NCBI RefSeq assembly: GCF_000283155.1
Contig: NW_004454178.1
Location: forward strand, 25,335,189 to 25,399,188
DNA from: Ceratotherium simum simum
Lineage: Eukaryota; Chordata; Mammalia; Perissodactyla; Rhinocerotidae
Direction of reading: 5' to 3'
DNA: 64,000 bases
The position numbers and the translations under genes were made by a program. Shown one piece after another: positions 36,101-44,381 of the stretch; position 1 is the stretch's first letter; each line of letters opens with the position of its first letter. Under the pieces are notes generated by a model. That model made no database searches. It saw nothing but the letters and a program-made list of their open reading frames with translations, and was not told the DNA's origin.

Positions 36101-39100
36101 AATTATTAAGTTAATGTTTTGTTTCATTTTTCCTGCAATAGAGCAAAGAGTTTGTTGGATCAGTGTATGAGAACCACTGCTCTTCAGGGGTCTCTTGTCC
36201 TTCTCCTGCACGCACACACACACACACACACGCATGCACGTACACACACCCCTATTATGCCCCAAATCTCTGGTGACAGAGGATTCCTCCCACGTGACAG
36301 TGGAGAGGCTTCAGATGAAACGTTGGCTGAAGGGAACAGTGTCAGGGGTGAATTCTCGGACCCTCACCTGGTTTGGCAATGGGGACCAAGGAGGCAGGCT
36401 CTGGGGTCTGAGTGAGAGGAGTGGGTTCTCCTGGGTAGGAAAAGGGTCCAGATCGAATTGTCACTGTGGACACTCAGCATATATTGCCCACAGTGGGCGT
36501 GTCGACTGTCACTGGGCCAGGACTAGTAAACTTTACGTGGAGGGCAACCGCATGGCACCTGTTTAGGGAAGATGTGGGTGTGATTTGTTTTTTATCTGAA
36601 CACATGACTTTCATACAGACAGGATTCCCTCCTGGGACATTTGTTAACTGCTTTGCACAGAAATAGGATTGCATCCCTTGTCTCTTACAGGACAGAGAAC
36701 ACCCCGATGATTGCCGGCCTCGGGAAGGTAAGCCTGGGGAACCTCGGCTGGCGGAGCAGCTGCTTTGTCCGTCGGTGTGTGGGAACAACTCAGTCCTCCT
36801 CTGTTTCTCCTCTACCCCTGCACTACTGTCACACTCAACACTTCTGGCAGCAGGTGTGGGGGTTCTTTACCCCGCAGCAAGCAATTCTGCCGCACCAGCT
36901 GGGTGTCCTACAGTTTAACTCAGTTCTGACACTATCTACCTGGAGAGAGTATCAGATCCCACAGGTTGAGGGCTCCATCTCACAAGATGCACCCCCCAGT
37001 TCAGGCACTAATCACAAGTCCAGGTTGTCACCTGTGCTTCTGACCAACTGGCTATAAATTGGAGGTTCCCGTGAGCCCCTCCTCAGGTTCAACTAACTTG
37101 CTAGAGCAGCTCACAGAACTCCGAGAAACAGTTTACTAACTAGATTGCCAGTTTATTATAAAAGGATATGATAAAGGATACAGATGAACATCCAGATGGA
37201 AGAGATGCGTAGGGCAAGGTACGAGGGAAGGGGTGCGGATCTTCCATGCCCTCTCTGGGCACCACCTTCCAGCCCCTCCATGTGTTCAGCAACCCGGAAG
37301 CTCTCCGGACCCATACGGGGGTGGTTTATGGAGGCTTCGATCAATCATTAACTCCATTTGGAGCCCTCTCGCCTCTCTGCAGAAGGGGCGGGGGACTGAA
37401 AGTTCCAAACTTCAAATCACGGCTTGGTCTTTCAGTGATCAGCCCCATCCAGGAGCCCACCCCTGAGTCGCCTCCTTAGAACAAAAGACACTCCTATCAC
37501 CCGGAAATTCCAAGGGATTGAAGATCCCGGGGTCAGGAGCCAGAGTCGAAGACCAAATGTTAGAACAGGTGCTCCTAGTGCTCTTACCACTGAGGAGGCT
37601 ACGAGGCTGTGGGAGCTCTGTGCCGGGACCCGGGAGCAGAGACCAGCACAGGTTTCCTGTCATCTCACGTCAGTTTCCCCCTCGGCTTCACTAGGTGTCC
37701 AGGGCTTTAGGAAATCATATTCACAATCCCAATAAACGGACTGATACAAGAAAAAGCCTCGAATTTTATTTGTCAGCCTGCAAGTGTACTTTTCGAGACT
37801 GGAGAGTACGTTGCATGGACTTAGCATTTAAACGGGTAAAGCTCTTTTTTCGAGTCTCTTCTAATATAAGAAATACAGTGACGTCGTTACAGCTAAGAGG
37901 ATGGTCAGGCCAGCAGGTTTGCTTGCTCCCCTGGGTCAAGTCACCCCGCCTCCCCGAGCCCTGGTGTCCCACCAGCAAGGTGGGGATGATCGCAGCAGCT
38001 TCCTAAAGAGATTCCTTCTGAGGACTAGATGGTGGCCTACCAGCACGCTGGCGCCTCAGCTCAGGGCCCCCCACAGCCTGCCACCCTTTCCTCGCCCCTG
38101 GGCACCCCTGCACCCAGATCCTCTGACCCTGCAGTCGCTAGGGGACAGACCGTCGTCCGTCCTTCCTCTCTCCTTGCCCAGCCTGGGCTCCCTTCATGCA
38201 GTCTGGCCCTGGCACAGCCCTCCGCATGCCCAGAAGACGTGTCCTCACCCCACCCAGGCCGAGTCAGGGGCTCTTCTGGGCTTCCCATCCCTTCTCTGTG
38301 CCGGCTGAAGAAGAGCCCCTCCTGCTGTTGTCCCCTCTTGTGCATCATCACGTTCCTATCTACTAGAACATTCCCCCAGCCTTTAAAACTATCATTCCCT
38401 GGTCTCGCCCCTCCAAACTCCTCCCCTATATTTCTCTGTCCGACATCAAAAGGTCCCCAAGGAGTGGCCTGCACACTCTCACCCCCTTACCTCCGTCCTC
38501 CTGACACCCAGTCTTGCTGCTCGTGCCTCTTCTCTCCTGAAACTGGCTGAGGAGGTCCCCAGTGACCGCCGTGTTGTCACATCCTCATCTGCCCCATGGC
38601 AGCTTTCGCCATGCTGACGGCTGCTGGACCACTCTCCTCTCTGGCTTGCTTCCCCCTCCGCCCCAGCTGTGCCTCTGCCTCGCCACCTGTCGGCCAGCCT
38701 CCTGGGCTCCATCCCAGCCTCCTCTCCACAAAAGCTCCGTGTGGCGCTCATCTGGTCCCGTGGGTCTAACACCAGCCCGGGCTCAGGTCTTTGATTGACA
38801 TCTCAGGGCAGGTCCTGACCCTTCTCCTGGGAGACCCGGGTCCCCGCTTCTTACTTCACATTTCCTCCCGGTCCACGATGTCCCGCTCTCTCCTCCATCG
38901 TCCCCTCTCCCCATGGTGCCTCCCGCCATCTGGGTTCTCCCTTCAGACATCTAGGAGGTGCCCTTGTCCTTGTCCCTGGCACCCGATGCAACAGCCAGCC
39001 CTGTCTGTCCTGTCTCCACAGTGTATTGAGGATCTGCCTCTTGTCCATTTCCACGCCACCGACTCCAGACCAGGTCATCCCCATCTTTTGTCTGGACCTG

Positions 39101-42100
39101 CCACGGCCTCTTCCGTTCTCCACACAGCATCCAGAATGATCGTTAAACATGCGAATCAGACCAGCTCACCCCTTTCTCAGAATCCAAGTGCATTTGCCCT
39201 GTTGTGCTTTGCTTCAGTTTCCTCCTGTCACCGAGGTCTCGGGGCCCTGTCCCCTTGCTCACTCTATTCCAGGAGCACTCACCTTTTCCTCTGCGGTGGC
39301 CGCCTTTGCCTGGAACGCCCTCCCCCAGCTCTGCCATCCCCTTCACACCTTCCCGCTACCGCGTGCCCTCATTCCCCCCATAGCACTCACCCCGTCGGTA
39401 TGTGGGTTCACCTCTTCCCTTGTTGTGTGTGTCCATCTGTCTGTGTCTCTGGAGTGGACGTGCCTTGAGGACTGGGATGGCTGTTTGGTCTTACTGGCTG
39501 TGGGATCTCTGGTGCCTGGAGGTGTCAGGAAGTGCCTGGTAGATTCCTGTTGAACAAGCGAAGATGACATTTCTCAAGCACTTATCGTGGCCTGTCACAC
39601 AGCCAGCACTCAGTAAATATCGCCTGTGATGTTCCAGAAAATGAGCAGTGTGAGGAAAGGTCGCCTCTGCCACTTAAAGCTGTTTTGATCTCCTTGTTTC
39701 ACAACCATTGAACGTGCTTTCTCACTTTGCCGCCTTCCTGTGTCCCCAGGCCGCTGAGCTGGTGGCGGAGAACTGCGAGGCTTACGAGGCCCACATGAGA
39801 GATGTGCGCGACTACCTGGAGCAGAGGCTGCTGGTGAGCGTGGACCATCTGCCCTTCCGCGAGGGAGCCATGGGGCTGGGGACAGCAGCCCCAGGGGGCA
39901 GGCAGGACATGGGCTGGACTGTACCGGACGAAAGGAACTGTGTTGATTGAAACTCAGGCCCTGGGCACTCTGGGAACAACCGAGGTCCTAAAGGAAGAGG
40001 GAAAAATTAAATGATGAAACGTAGGCCCCAAAGAGGGACTCCAGACCAAGTGGATTATCTTTTTCACAGACACATGTAACAATATACCAGAGGGGGTATA
40101 TTTAATGGTTTTATGTAGAAGTGCCATATGTATTCAGAATTTTTTTTCTCCTAATTAATTTGCTTTCCATAGTCAGTCCCCTTAACTATTATAGGTAGAT
40201 GCTTATCGATAAGATAATTATCTTACGTGTTGAGGCTGAGGTTTTGTTTCCCAGAAAAGTCTAAAGTTCAGACAGTTGGGGTGGGGAGGCTTTGAAGCTG
40301 TCACTGAGTATCTCATTGATGTTTCAGGCTGAATTTGATAAGAAGAGAATCCATCTGAACAGCCAGTTTCCAGGGACTGAGCGACTCCCCAACACGTGTA
40401 ACTTTTCCATCCGGGGACCCCAGCTCCAAGGTGACGACTCTCTCCTCCTGGTGTCTCCATGGTGTGGCGGGTGGGCGCTGGTGGGAGGAGGCTCAGTGCT
40501 GTCAGGAGGTGCTCACCGAGGGCCCCGTTGGCTGGCTGGTGCCCAGAGCAAACGGCCCCATCGGGCGGTGACCCCGTGGTGGCCTGGGGCTCCCCTCACA
40601 GCTCCTTCTTTCCCCCCGACTTTGCTCACCACACTAATGATGTTCTGGACGCCGGCGCACTCAGCGCTCGCTCCAGTCCTACCCGAAAGCTTCCAGGGAA
40701 GGAGGTGAAACTAACCACATTTTAGACTAGCTGGTCCATTTGTGTCAGCAAGTTTTACACAGTATTTTATGAGGGTAAGGGAAAGCAGAGGCGATCAACT
40801 TTAACAACTGGCTCAGGGTAAGGACGAAGCACAAATCTGAGGGTTCCGTTTGTTCCCGCGATAGCTGCCGCCATGCTGGGAACAGTGGGGATTACTCGCA
40901 TTCCAGATGCATACAGCACCTGGCTCACCCCGAGTCCTGAGGCTGGAGTCCAGGGCACTGACCAGCCGTCTTCTATTTGGGAGGCAATTACTGTGGCCCC
41001 GAGAGCACACGTGAGCCACATCTGCAGAGCAGTTTTTGACTTCCTGGAAGAAGAGTTGTTGCCTCCTTTGTCGTCCTGGATTCCACAGAGAAAGGGGGCA
41101 GCTGTGTTTGGAGCGTGAAGAAACTCTGGGGCAGCCAGCACCGCGGCCGCATGAATGAGAACGTGGGCTGAAACGCCTTCTCACCGGAAAGGAGGCAGGC
41201 GGCTGTTGGCCGTCTCCAGACCTTGCTGTGGGAAGGAAGGTCCCTCTGTCATCTCTCCCCTTTCCTTTGGGGGCAGACTTTATGTTCACGGATGACCTGT
41301 GGCCATTTAAATGAGATGGAGATTCTCATTTTAATTACATCAGCAGTCATCAATGTATTTTTTTAATCTCTGTGCTTGTGAAAGAAGATGGAAGTGCCTT
41401 CTTGCTTGATGAAGACAGCTCCCAAGTGCCTCTGCCTTTAGAAAAGATGGATGTAAATTTAAATATTATCACCAAGGCAACAAATTGTTAAGTAAGGCAG
41501 CTAACCAGAATTCTGGGTATCTTACTAGACAATTGATCAGAAATAACATCTTCAAGGCTAGTTTTATGAGGCAGAGTAGGTTCTGCTTTTCTGCAGCCAA
41601 AGAAGAGAAGTGATTTCTCTGGATCCTGCTGCAAGTTCCCTCACCTGCGGTCGGAGGGGCCTGTGCATTGGGATCCGTTAGGTGGCACGAGGGAGGGGGC
41701 CCCAAAACTTGTGGCAGAGAAGAGATGACGCAGACGGGGCGGGACAGGGTGCCTCCCCAGGACTCAGGGGACGTGTGCTCTGTCTCCACAGGCCGCTTGG
41801 TGCTGGCTCAGTGCAGGACGCTGCTGGCTAGCGTGGGGGCTGCATGCCATTCGGACCATGGGGACCGGTAAGTGCTCTCCACAAACCGGCCACAGTGCCC
41901 AGGGCACATCCGTGCTCCAGGCACTGGGCCTAGGCCTCCGCGGAGCTGTGCAGCCTGGCAGGGATACAGAAAGTGACCAGACATCGCAGGGCCAGGGGGC
42001 CGGCGCTGCGGCCGGTGAAGTAGAGGCTCTACACGGGCCTCAGGAGGGGAGGAGGGGAAGCTGCTGCCTAGAGGAGGGCTGGAACTGGACCAGGAGAGGA

Positions 42101-44024
42101 GGACGAGCACTTCAGCCCCGGGGAGGGGGTGGAGGGGCAGGGCTGGAGGAGCAGGGCCAGGCTGCGGGGTGTTGGCTTTATCCTCAAGGAAAGGAGACTA
42201 CTGAAGGTGATGACACGATCAGACGTGAGTTTCCAATAACTCCCCGTACCAGGTACGGGAAGGTTATGGGACGGCAGGCCCAGGCGAATGGTGATGGTGG
42301 TGACCAGGCGGAAGGGGGGGGTGGAGTCAGGGCATCGGGCACCTGGCCCTGCTGGAGGAAGAGAAGGGCGTTTGGTTTCTGGCTTGCTGTGAGTGTGGGG
42401 GCCTGCAGAGGTGGGAGTGGAGCTGGATAAAGCGGCTCGGGCTCCGGAGACAGCAGAGGTGGACATGATCAGCAACGGGCCGTCATGAGAGTCCAGGGCT
42501 GGCCGGGTTGCACAAGCAGGTGAGGCGAGAGGGCTCCTAGAGGAGCAGCCCCTGTGGCCCAGGGAGGTGGAGAATCGGGCAGGGGTCTCCTCAGGGCCTT
42601 AGCACCTGCAGTGGAGGGGCTGTGTGGGGCAGGCAGGACCGGGAGCCAGGATGTGGCAGCCAGAGTCACCCTCCAGAGCAGGAAGCTGAGGCCAGCCTGG
42701 AATGCAGAGGGAGGGCGCACGGGGTCTGTCCCTGACGGAGCGCTCAGGTGCGTCATCGCTCATGGAGTGCTCACCACGACCCTCAAGCGAGTATCCGAGT
42801 AGCCCAGGTCTCAGACCAGGAAACAGATGGAGTGCTCACGCTGGCAGGTGCAGAGTCGGCAATCTTAACAGCCACAGAGATGAGGAAGGGAGGGGCTGGT
42901 GGCAGAGGTGGAGGGGACACAGAAGGGCTGGCAGCACGCCTCAGAAGGGACAAGTGTCTGGTGCGGCCCCTGCAAGGGAGGGAGAGGAAAGGGAGCAGAT
43001 GCTCACTGCCCTTGTGGGAAGTGGGGGTATATCCTCCTGGAGTAGAAAGTGAGGTCACCCACCTGCGAGGGGCAGGGGCTGTGTCACTGCCTACCTGGTC
43101 CTGCTCTCACCTGTGACAGGACCGGCTGCAGAGGCTTCCAGCTCCGACTCTCGGTGACTGGAGGTGATGAAAGCACCCCCTCACCTGACCCTGTGCGAAG
43201 GAAACTTATTTGGATGGCTACTGCAGGCGCTGTGGCATGACAGCACGCTCTTGCTGGGCTGGTTCTGGTCCCTGGCTGGTGGGCGGCCTGCGAAGGTGGA
43301 CCTTTGACTGGGGAACCCTGCTTGAAGATTTGAGGACCCCTGCGAGTCCCACACCGCCCAGCTTCAGAGAACCTTCTGTGTGGTTTCTTGGGTTGACAGA
43401 TATTGACTGGGACCCTATTGTACATAAGGCCCTGTGCTGTGTGCCCGACTCGGGCGGGCCGCGGCCCCTAATCCACACATGGGAGGCGGGACGCTCGGCC
43501 TCGTCTGTGTGGTTACGCGTCTCCTCCGAGGCCTGTTAAAGTCCTAGAGGACGAGAAAGCCCCTCCTGTATCCCGGGGCTCTGCCCAGCCAGCTACAGTG
43601 GCTGGCGGTCTGCATCTGTGCTCCAGGGGGCAGAGGGGGAGGCCACAGCACCGCGCAGGGGTTCCAAGCACGAGAGGACCCGGGGCGGGGAGGGCAAGGG
43701 GAGCCTGTGAGCTGGACCCTCAAGATGGGTGTTTGGCAGAGAGGGGAGGAGGGGAGCAGGTCCCCACTTGGGGAGCTGACCGAAAGCAGAAGGGCAGGGT
43801 CCCTTCCCCGAGCCCCATGCGCACAGGAGAGCTCCTCCGTGACAGCTGACCCGGTCTCCTTGCCCCCCAGGCCGTCCCCGGTGCTGCTGAGCTGCGGCAT
43901 CCCCTTCGACGTGGCCAGGAACGCGCTCCGGCTCAGCGTGGGCCGCAGCACCACCAGGGCCGAGGTGGACCTCGTCGTGCAGGACCTGAAGCAGGCCGTG
44001 GCCCGGCTGGAGGGCCAGGCCTAG
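8817..44024 (+). CDS. SCLY: Selenocysteine lyase, 12 coding exons, complete
   Basis: The gene encodes a PLP-dependent class V aminotransferase-fold enzyme that converts L-selenocysteine to L-alanine plus selenide in the cytosol. Twelve exons join in frame: 8817-8905, 11310-11422, 19619-19719, 24408-24588, 27839-27966, 28183-28347, 29349-29455, 36691-36727, 39750-39833, 40328-40430, 41792-41867 and 43871-44024. The total is 1,338 nt, or 445 codons plus TAG, which is the length I recall for the human protein. Every intron is GT-AG. Visible active-site elements are SGGTE (97-101), the ring-stacking His145 in VEHDS, ANNET (196-200), Asp233 and Gln236 in HTDAAQ, Lys259 in VGHK (Schiff base), and Cys388 in GAACHS (catalytic cysteine). 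The start ATG has a purine at -3 and G at +4 and lies in a CpG island. No frameshift or stop is seen. The close NFS1/IscS relatives share the fold, but the [11 protein letters not shown] opening and the C-terminal end identify SCLY. Confidence 0.97.
8906..11309 (+). other. SCLY: SCLY intron 1
   Basis: The donor is GTGCGC and the acceptor is a CAGCAG tandem. It contains the 3' part of the CpG island, an L2 fragment near 9,200-9,560 and a second L2-like block at 10,640-10,760. I see nothing gene-like elsewhere. Confidence 0.85.
9200..9560 (-). repeat. L2 fragment, antisense (SCLY intron 1)
   Basis: The blocks AAAGGCCCTGAGGGCGGAAAGGAG, GGACTTTGGGGTGTATTCTA and TTCTGGCTGCTTTGTAGAGA match the reverse strand of the L2 3' region as I recall it. 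It is old and diverged. Confidence 0.55.
11310..11422 (+). CDS. SCLY: SCLY coding exon 2 (residues 30-68)
   Basis: This exon encodes [16 protein letters not shown], the start of the aminotransferase fold, through NPSSPYPAG. The acceptor is a CAGCAG tandem. Using the second AG gives the arginine join expected from the human protein, and using the first would add one serine. The donor is CAG|GTAATT. Confidence 0.96.
12620..12950 (+). repeat. L1 3' end fragment, sense (SCLY intron 2)
   Basis: Blocks such as CTGGTAATAGTGAAAAGCTG and GGGACCAATCACAGGAAG match the conserved end of L1 ORF2 and 3' UTR, heavily diverged. Confidence 0.5.
13887..14149 (-). mobile_element. ERE SINE (long-arm type), antisense
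   Basis: A T-rich tail is followed by GAGCTAACATCTGTTGCCAA, the GCCCATCTTCCTCTAC arm, ATGGCTTGATGAG and a head ending CACCAGGCCGGCCCC. The flanks GGAACTGGCTCTT and GGAACCAGCTCTT form an imperfect target duplication, so this copy is older than the one at 17,207. Confidence 0.88.
14370..14852 (-). repeat. L2 fragment, antisense (SCLY intron 2)
   Basis: The region has the L2 3' end pattern on the reverse strand: TTCATCCAACATGCCTAAAG, CAAGCTCCTGCCCTCGTGGG, AATCAATAAACCC, then GAGCAGGGGAGTGAAGTGAT. It is broken by the hAT element at 14,861 and L2-like sequence resumes after 15,390. Confidence 0.6.
14861..15381. mobile_element. Non-autonomous hAT-type DNA transposon, 521 bp
   Basis: Perfect terminal inverted repeats, CAGCTGTTCTCAAA at the left and its complement at the right, bound the element. 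An 8-bp target duplication with one mismatch (ATTTAACC 14853-14860, ATTTACCC 15382-15389) is the hAT signature. No transposase remains. It interrupts an L2 fragment. I do not name the family. Confidence 0.85.
15390..16140 (-). repeat. L2-like fragment, antisense
   Basis: It begins GAGCACCTGCTGTGTACCAA, the reverse-strand L2 3' motif, and continues with G-rich sequence containing GGACTGAGTCGCCG and GGAGTCAGTCATCAGCATGG. Only the left end is convincing. Confidence 0.4.
17068..17192. repeat. AT-rich degenerate tandem repeat
   Basis: About five copies of a 20-28 bp unit built on TATAAATTATATACTTATGAAT. The last copy runs directly into the 5' target duplication of the ERE at 17,207. Confidence 0.75.
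17207..17443 (+). mobile_element. ERE SINE (short-arm type) with an extra 3' segment
   Basis: An intact copy with head GGCCGGCCCCGTGGCTTAGC and B box GGTTCGGATCC, ending CTACTGGGGCTTTGGGGG. An exact 14-bp target duplication lies at 17193-17206 and 17444-17457. After its A-rich tail comes GTGACAGGCTTT (17419-17430) and a second A tract before the duplication. The element looks comparatively young. Confidence 0.93.
17590..18300 (-). repeat. L1 3' region, antisense (SCLY intron 2)
   Basis: GACAGCTTTATTGAGGTGTAATTAACATAC begins the reverse complement of an ancient L1 3' end. It is followed by AGTGTTCCATAGTTTGGCCA, GGACATTCGGGCTGTTTCCA and AGGAGCAGAACGGCTGGATC, the same order as the copy at 26,000-26,890. 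Confidence 0.8.
19619..19719 (+). CDS. SCLY: SCLY coding exon 3 (residues 68-101)
   Basis: The acceptor is TTAAG|GT and the donor is GAG|GTAAGG. The exon encodes [20 protein letters not shown] and then [13 protein letters not shown], and ends at the conserved Gly-Gly-Thr-Glu cofactor loop. Thirty-three whole codons follow the split glycine. Confidence 0.96.
20280..22080 (+). repeat. L1 ORF2 3' end and 3' UTR, sense, split by an ERE
   Basis: Blocks include CAGATTGGAAGACTCAATAT, TTCCAAATTGATCTGTAGAT, CACAAAAGACCAAGAA, the post-ERE GGATGAAGGAAATAAAAAGA and ACTCCTCTGCACACCCATCA. Many stops. No intact reading frame. Confidence 0.78.
20607..20866 (+). mobile_element. ERE SINE (short arm plus GGAAGATTGGCAACAG end)
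   Basis: The head is GAGCCGGCCTGGTGGCGTAG, then CATGCTGAGGCAGCGTCCCA, CTATCTACTGAGGCTTTGGG, and a 3' end AGGAAGATTGGCAACAGATG with an A-rich tail. Flanking ACCAAGAA and GCCAAGAA form an imperfect duplication. It is nested in L1. Confidence 0.9.
23400..24120 (-). repeat. L1 3' region, antisense, split by an ERE
   Basis: TTTTCCATTCAACAAGTGTA, TTTATTCAAGTCCCCTTATT, then after the ERE GTGCAAGTGTAGCTGTAGGA and TACACTTGCTGGGTCAAGGG, in the order of a reversed L1 3' end. Confidence 0.65.
23694..23961 (+). mobile_element. ERE SINE (short arm plus GGAAGATTGGCAACAG end)
   Basis: The head is GGGGCCCGGCCCGGTGGCGT and the B box is GTTCGGATCC. It ends GGAAGATTGGCAACAGATG. An exact 11-bp duplication, TAAATAACCTT, lies at 23683-23693 and 23962-23972. 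Confidence 0.92.
24408..24588 (+). CDS. SCLY: SCLY coding exon 4 (residues 102-162)
   Basis: The acceptor is CTGCAG|TCA and the donor is GCCG|GTGAGT. The exon encodes [13 protein letters not shown], a variable loop ([19 protein letters not shown]), then [13 protein letters not shown]. His145 in VEHDS is the residue that stacks on the PLP ring in this family. Confidence 0.96.
25990..26890 (-). repeat. L1 3' region, antisense (SCLY intron 4)
   Basis: The sequence runs TTTATGGAGGCATAATTCAC, CAACCACCACCACAATCAAT, TTCCCTATTCTGGACTTCCA, AGGTTCATCCATATTGTAGC, GATGGACATTTGGGTTGTTT and TCATTTCTCTTGGGTTCATA, collinear with a reversed ancient L1. The ERE at 26,155 interrupts it. Confidence 0.85.
26155..26308 (+). 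mobile_element. ERE SINE, 3'-truncated
   Basis: The head is GGGGCCAGCGCGGTGGCACA and the B-box region is GTTTGGATCC. It stops at GAGGAAGATGGGCACG with no tail and no visible target duplication. Compared with the other antisense L1 copies, some L1 sequence also seems to be missing at the join. Confidence 0.82.
27839..27966 (+). CDS. SCLY: SCLY coding exon 5 (residues 162-204)
   Basis: The acceptor is CCTCAG|CG and the donor is ATG|GTGAGT. The exon encodes [19 protein letters not shown], then [11 protein letters not shown]. The ANNET motif (196-200) lies beside the cofactor in this family. Confidence 0.96.
28183..28347 (+). CDS. SCLY: SCLY coding exon 6, carries the PLP lysine
   Basis: The acceptor is TTCAG|CCG and the donor is AAG|GTGTGT. 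Fifty-five codons encode residues 205-259. HTDAAQALG supplies Asp233 (pairs with the pyridine nitrogen) and Gln236. DFLTIVGHK ends at Lys259, the Schiff-base lysine, so the catalytic lysine is the last codon of the exon. Confidence 0.97.
28348..29348 (+). other. SCLY: SCLY intron 6 (1.0 kb)
   Basis: The donor is GTGTGT and the acceptor is TTTCAG. I recognise no repeat or other element. Open frames on the minus strand across 28,156-28,812 are shadows of exon 6 and GC-rich flank. Confidence 0.75.
29349..29455 (+). CDS. SCLY: SCLY coding exon 7 (residues 260-295)
   Basis: The acceptor is TTTCAG|TTC and the donor is AGG|GTAAGG. The exon encodes [19 protein letters not shown] and then [14 protein letters not shown]. 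The [12 protein letters not shown] segment is a hallmark of the NifS/SCLY family. Confidence 0.96.
31973..32320 (+). repeat. Short tandem duplication inside the L1
   Basis: A block of about 50 bp (AAGAATTACGGGGG... ATAATGATAAAAGAGTC) at 31973-32022 is repeated with changes at 32266-32318. The ERE landed in the first bases of the second copy, so the duplication came first. Confidence 0.75.
32039..32265 (+). mobile_element. ERE SINE (short-arm type)
   Basis: The head is GGCCGGCCCTGTGGCTTGGT, with an intact GGTTCGGATCC B box and the CTACTGGGGCTTTGGGG end. The tail has AATAAA-like blocks, then TCT, then a long A tract. An exact 16-bp target duplication lies at 32023-32038 and 32266-32281. Confidence 0.93.
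36208..36250. repeat. CA/TG microsatellite
   Basis: A (CA)n run of about ten units with interrupted CATGCACGTA extension, in SCLY intron 7. Likely polymorphic in length. Confidence 0.9.
36691..36727 (+). CDS. SCLY: SCLY coding exon 8, 37 nt
   Basis: This is a very short exon encoding [12 protein letters not shown] (296-307). The acceptor is CTTACAG|G and the donor is AAG|GTAAGC. It is isolated by a 7.2-kb intron on the left and a 3-kb intron on the right. Its length is not a multiple of three. Confidence 0.95.
36790..37675 (-). mobile_element. Solo LTR, same family as the one at 3,568
   Basis: Shared blocks with the first copy include TATCAGATCCCACAGGTT, AATCACAAGTCCAGG, CAGTTTATTATAAAA, ATCTTCCATGCCCTCTC and GGAGCTCTGTGCC. 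The minus-strand AATAAA is at 37152-37157. The ends are blurred, and the right end seems to hold an extra block between 37,510 and 37,610. No coding part is present. It lies in SCLY intron 8. Confidence 0.75.
38040..39625 (+). repeat. L2 fragment, sense (SCLY intron 8)
   Basis: Long collinear match to the L2 3' half as I recall it: CTGGACCACTCTCCTCTCTG, CCAGAATGATCGTTAAACAT, TGCCTGGAACGCCCTCCCCC, TTGAGGACTGGGATGGCTGT, and the end CAGCCAGCACTCAGTAAATA. A 225-codon open frame at 38,791-39,468 lies entirely within it. Confidence 0.65.
39750..39833 (+). CDS. SCLY: SCLY coding exon 9 (residues 308-335)
   Basis: The acceptor is CCCAG|GCC and the donor is CTG|GTGAGC. The exon encodes [20 protein letters not shown] and then DYLEQRLL. 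The last residue is leucine, where I recall glutamate in human SCLY. Confidence 0.94.
40328..40430 (+). CDS. SCLY: SCLY coding exon 10 (residues 336-370)
   Basis: The acceptor is TTTCAG|GCT and the donor is AAG|GTGACG. The exon encodes [18 protein letters not shown], then [16 protein letters not shown] and a split glycine. Confidence 0.95.
40431..41791 (+). other. SCLY: SCLY intron 10 (1.4 kb)
   Basis: No repeat or gene-like feature recognised. Mixed composition with an AT-rich middle (41,280-41,480). Confidence 0.7.
41792..41867 (+). CDS. SCLY: SCLY coding exon 11, carries the catalytic cysteine
   Basis: The acceptor is CCACAG|GC and the donor is CCG|GTAAGT. The exon encodes [20 protein letters not shown]. 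Cys388 in AACHSDHGD is the residue that takes selenium from the substrate in SCLY. Confidence 0.96.
41868..43870 (+). other. SCLY: SCLY intron 11 (2.0 kb)
   Basis: The first kilobase (about 41,890-42,960) has L2-like antisense blocks (GTGCTCCAGGCACTGGGCCT, GGTGTTGGCTTTATCCTC). The rest shows nothing recognisable. It is GC-rich, and all open frames here look like shadows. Confidence 0.6.
43871..44024 (+). CDS. SCLY: SCLY coding exon 12 and stop codon
   Basis: The acceptor is CCCCCAG|G. The exon encodes [20 protein letters not shown], then [20 protein letters not shown] and a short tail ending EGQA, with TAG at 44022-44024. Confidence 0.97.
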
Positions 44025-44375
44025 AGCCCAGGGCACCTCGTAGGAAGCCCTCCTGAGGGCCGTGCCAGGACGACTCTTCCTAATTTGTCCAAGTCTCCAT
44101 TTGTCCTGAGTGTCTGAGCGTGGTGACGGGGCAGTGTGTGCTCCCAGCTCCCTCTCCTGCACATGGTTGGTGGAGAGTGGGTGCTGGGCACACAGACCCC
44201 GCGGGGGCTTCTTGGCCCAGGACACAAGCACCCACGTAGGACTGTCACTGTCACTACTGCCCAACGGTGTGGGTCGAAGTAGAAACGCTTCGGCTGTGTC
44301 CACGCTCCCCTCTGGGAAGTGGGGAGAGCCTGTTGTGAACGCCCCCTTCCTGGAAGGTGGCATTTTTATCCAGAA

Positions 44376-44381
44376 GATAAA
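44376..44381 (+). terminator. SCLY: Candidate SCLY polyadenylation signal (GATAAA, proximal)
   Basis: This is a non-canonical hexamer 352 bases after the stop codon. No AATAAA or ATTAAA occurs on the plus strand between the SCLY stop and ESPNL, so a variant signal must be used. The downstream GU content is modest. Confidence 0.25.

Larger units (their letters stand above)
29456..36690 (+). other. SCLY: SCLY intron 7 (7.2 kb)
   Basis: Mostly the L1 fossil. The 1.2 kb from 35,523 to 36,690 holds a CA microsatellite at 36,208-36,250 and otherwise nothing I recognise. Confidence 0.8.
36728..39749 (+). other. SCLY: SCLY intron 8 (3.0 kb)
   Basis: Holds the antisense LTR and the L2 fragment. Positions 37,680-38,030 contain a short MIR-like part (37,860-37,990: CCCCTGGGTCAAGTCACCCC). 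Confidence 0.75.

Noticed and set aside
38791..39468. A 225-codon plus-strand open frame in SCLY intron 8
   Set aside because: It lies within an L2 fragment and shows no reverse-transcriptase motif or other protein resemblance in this frame.
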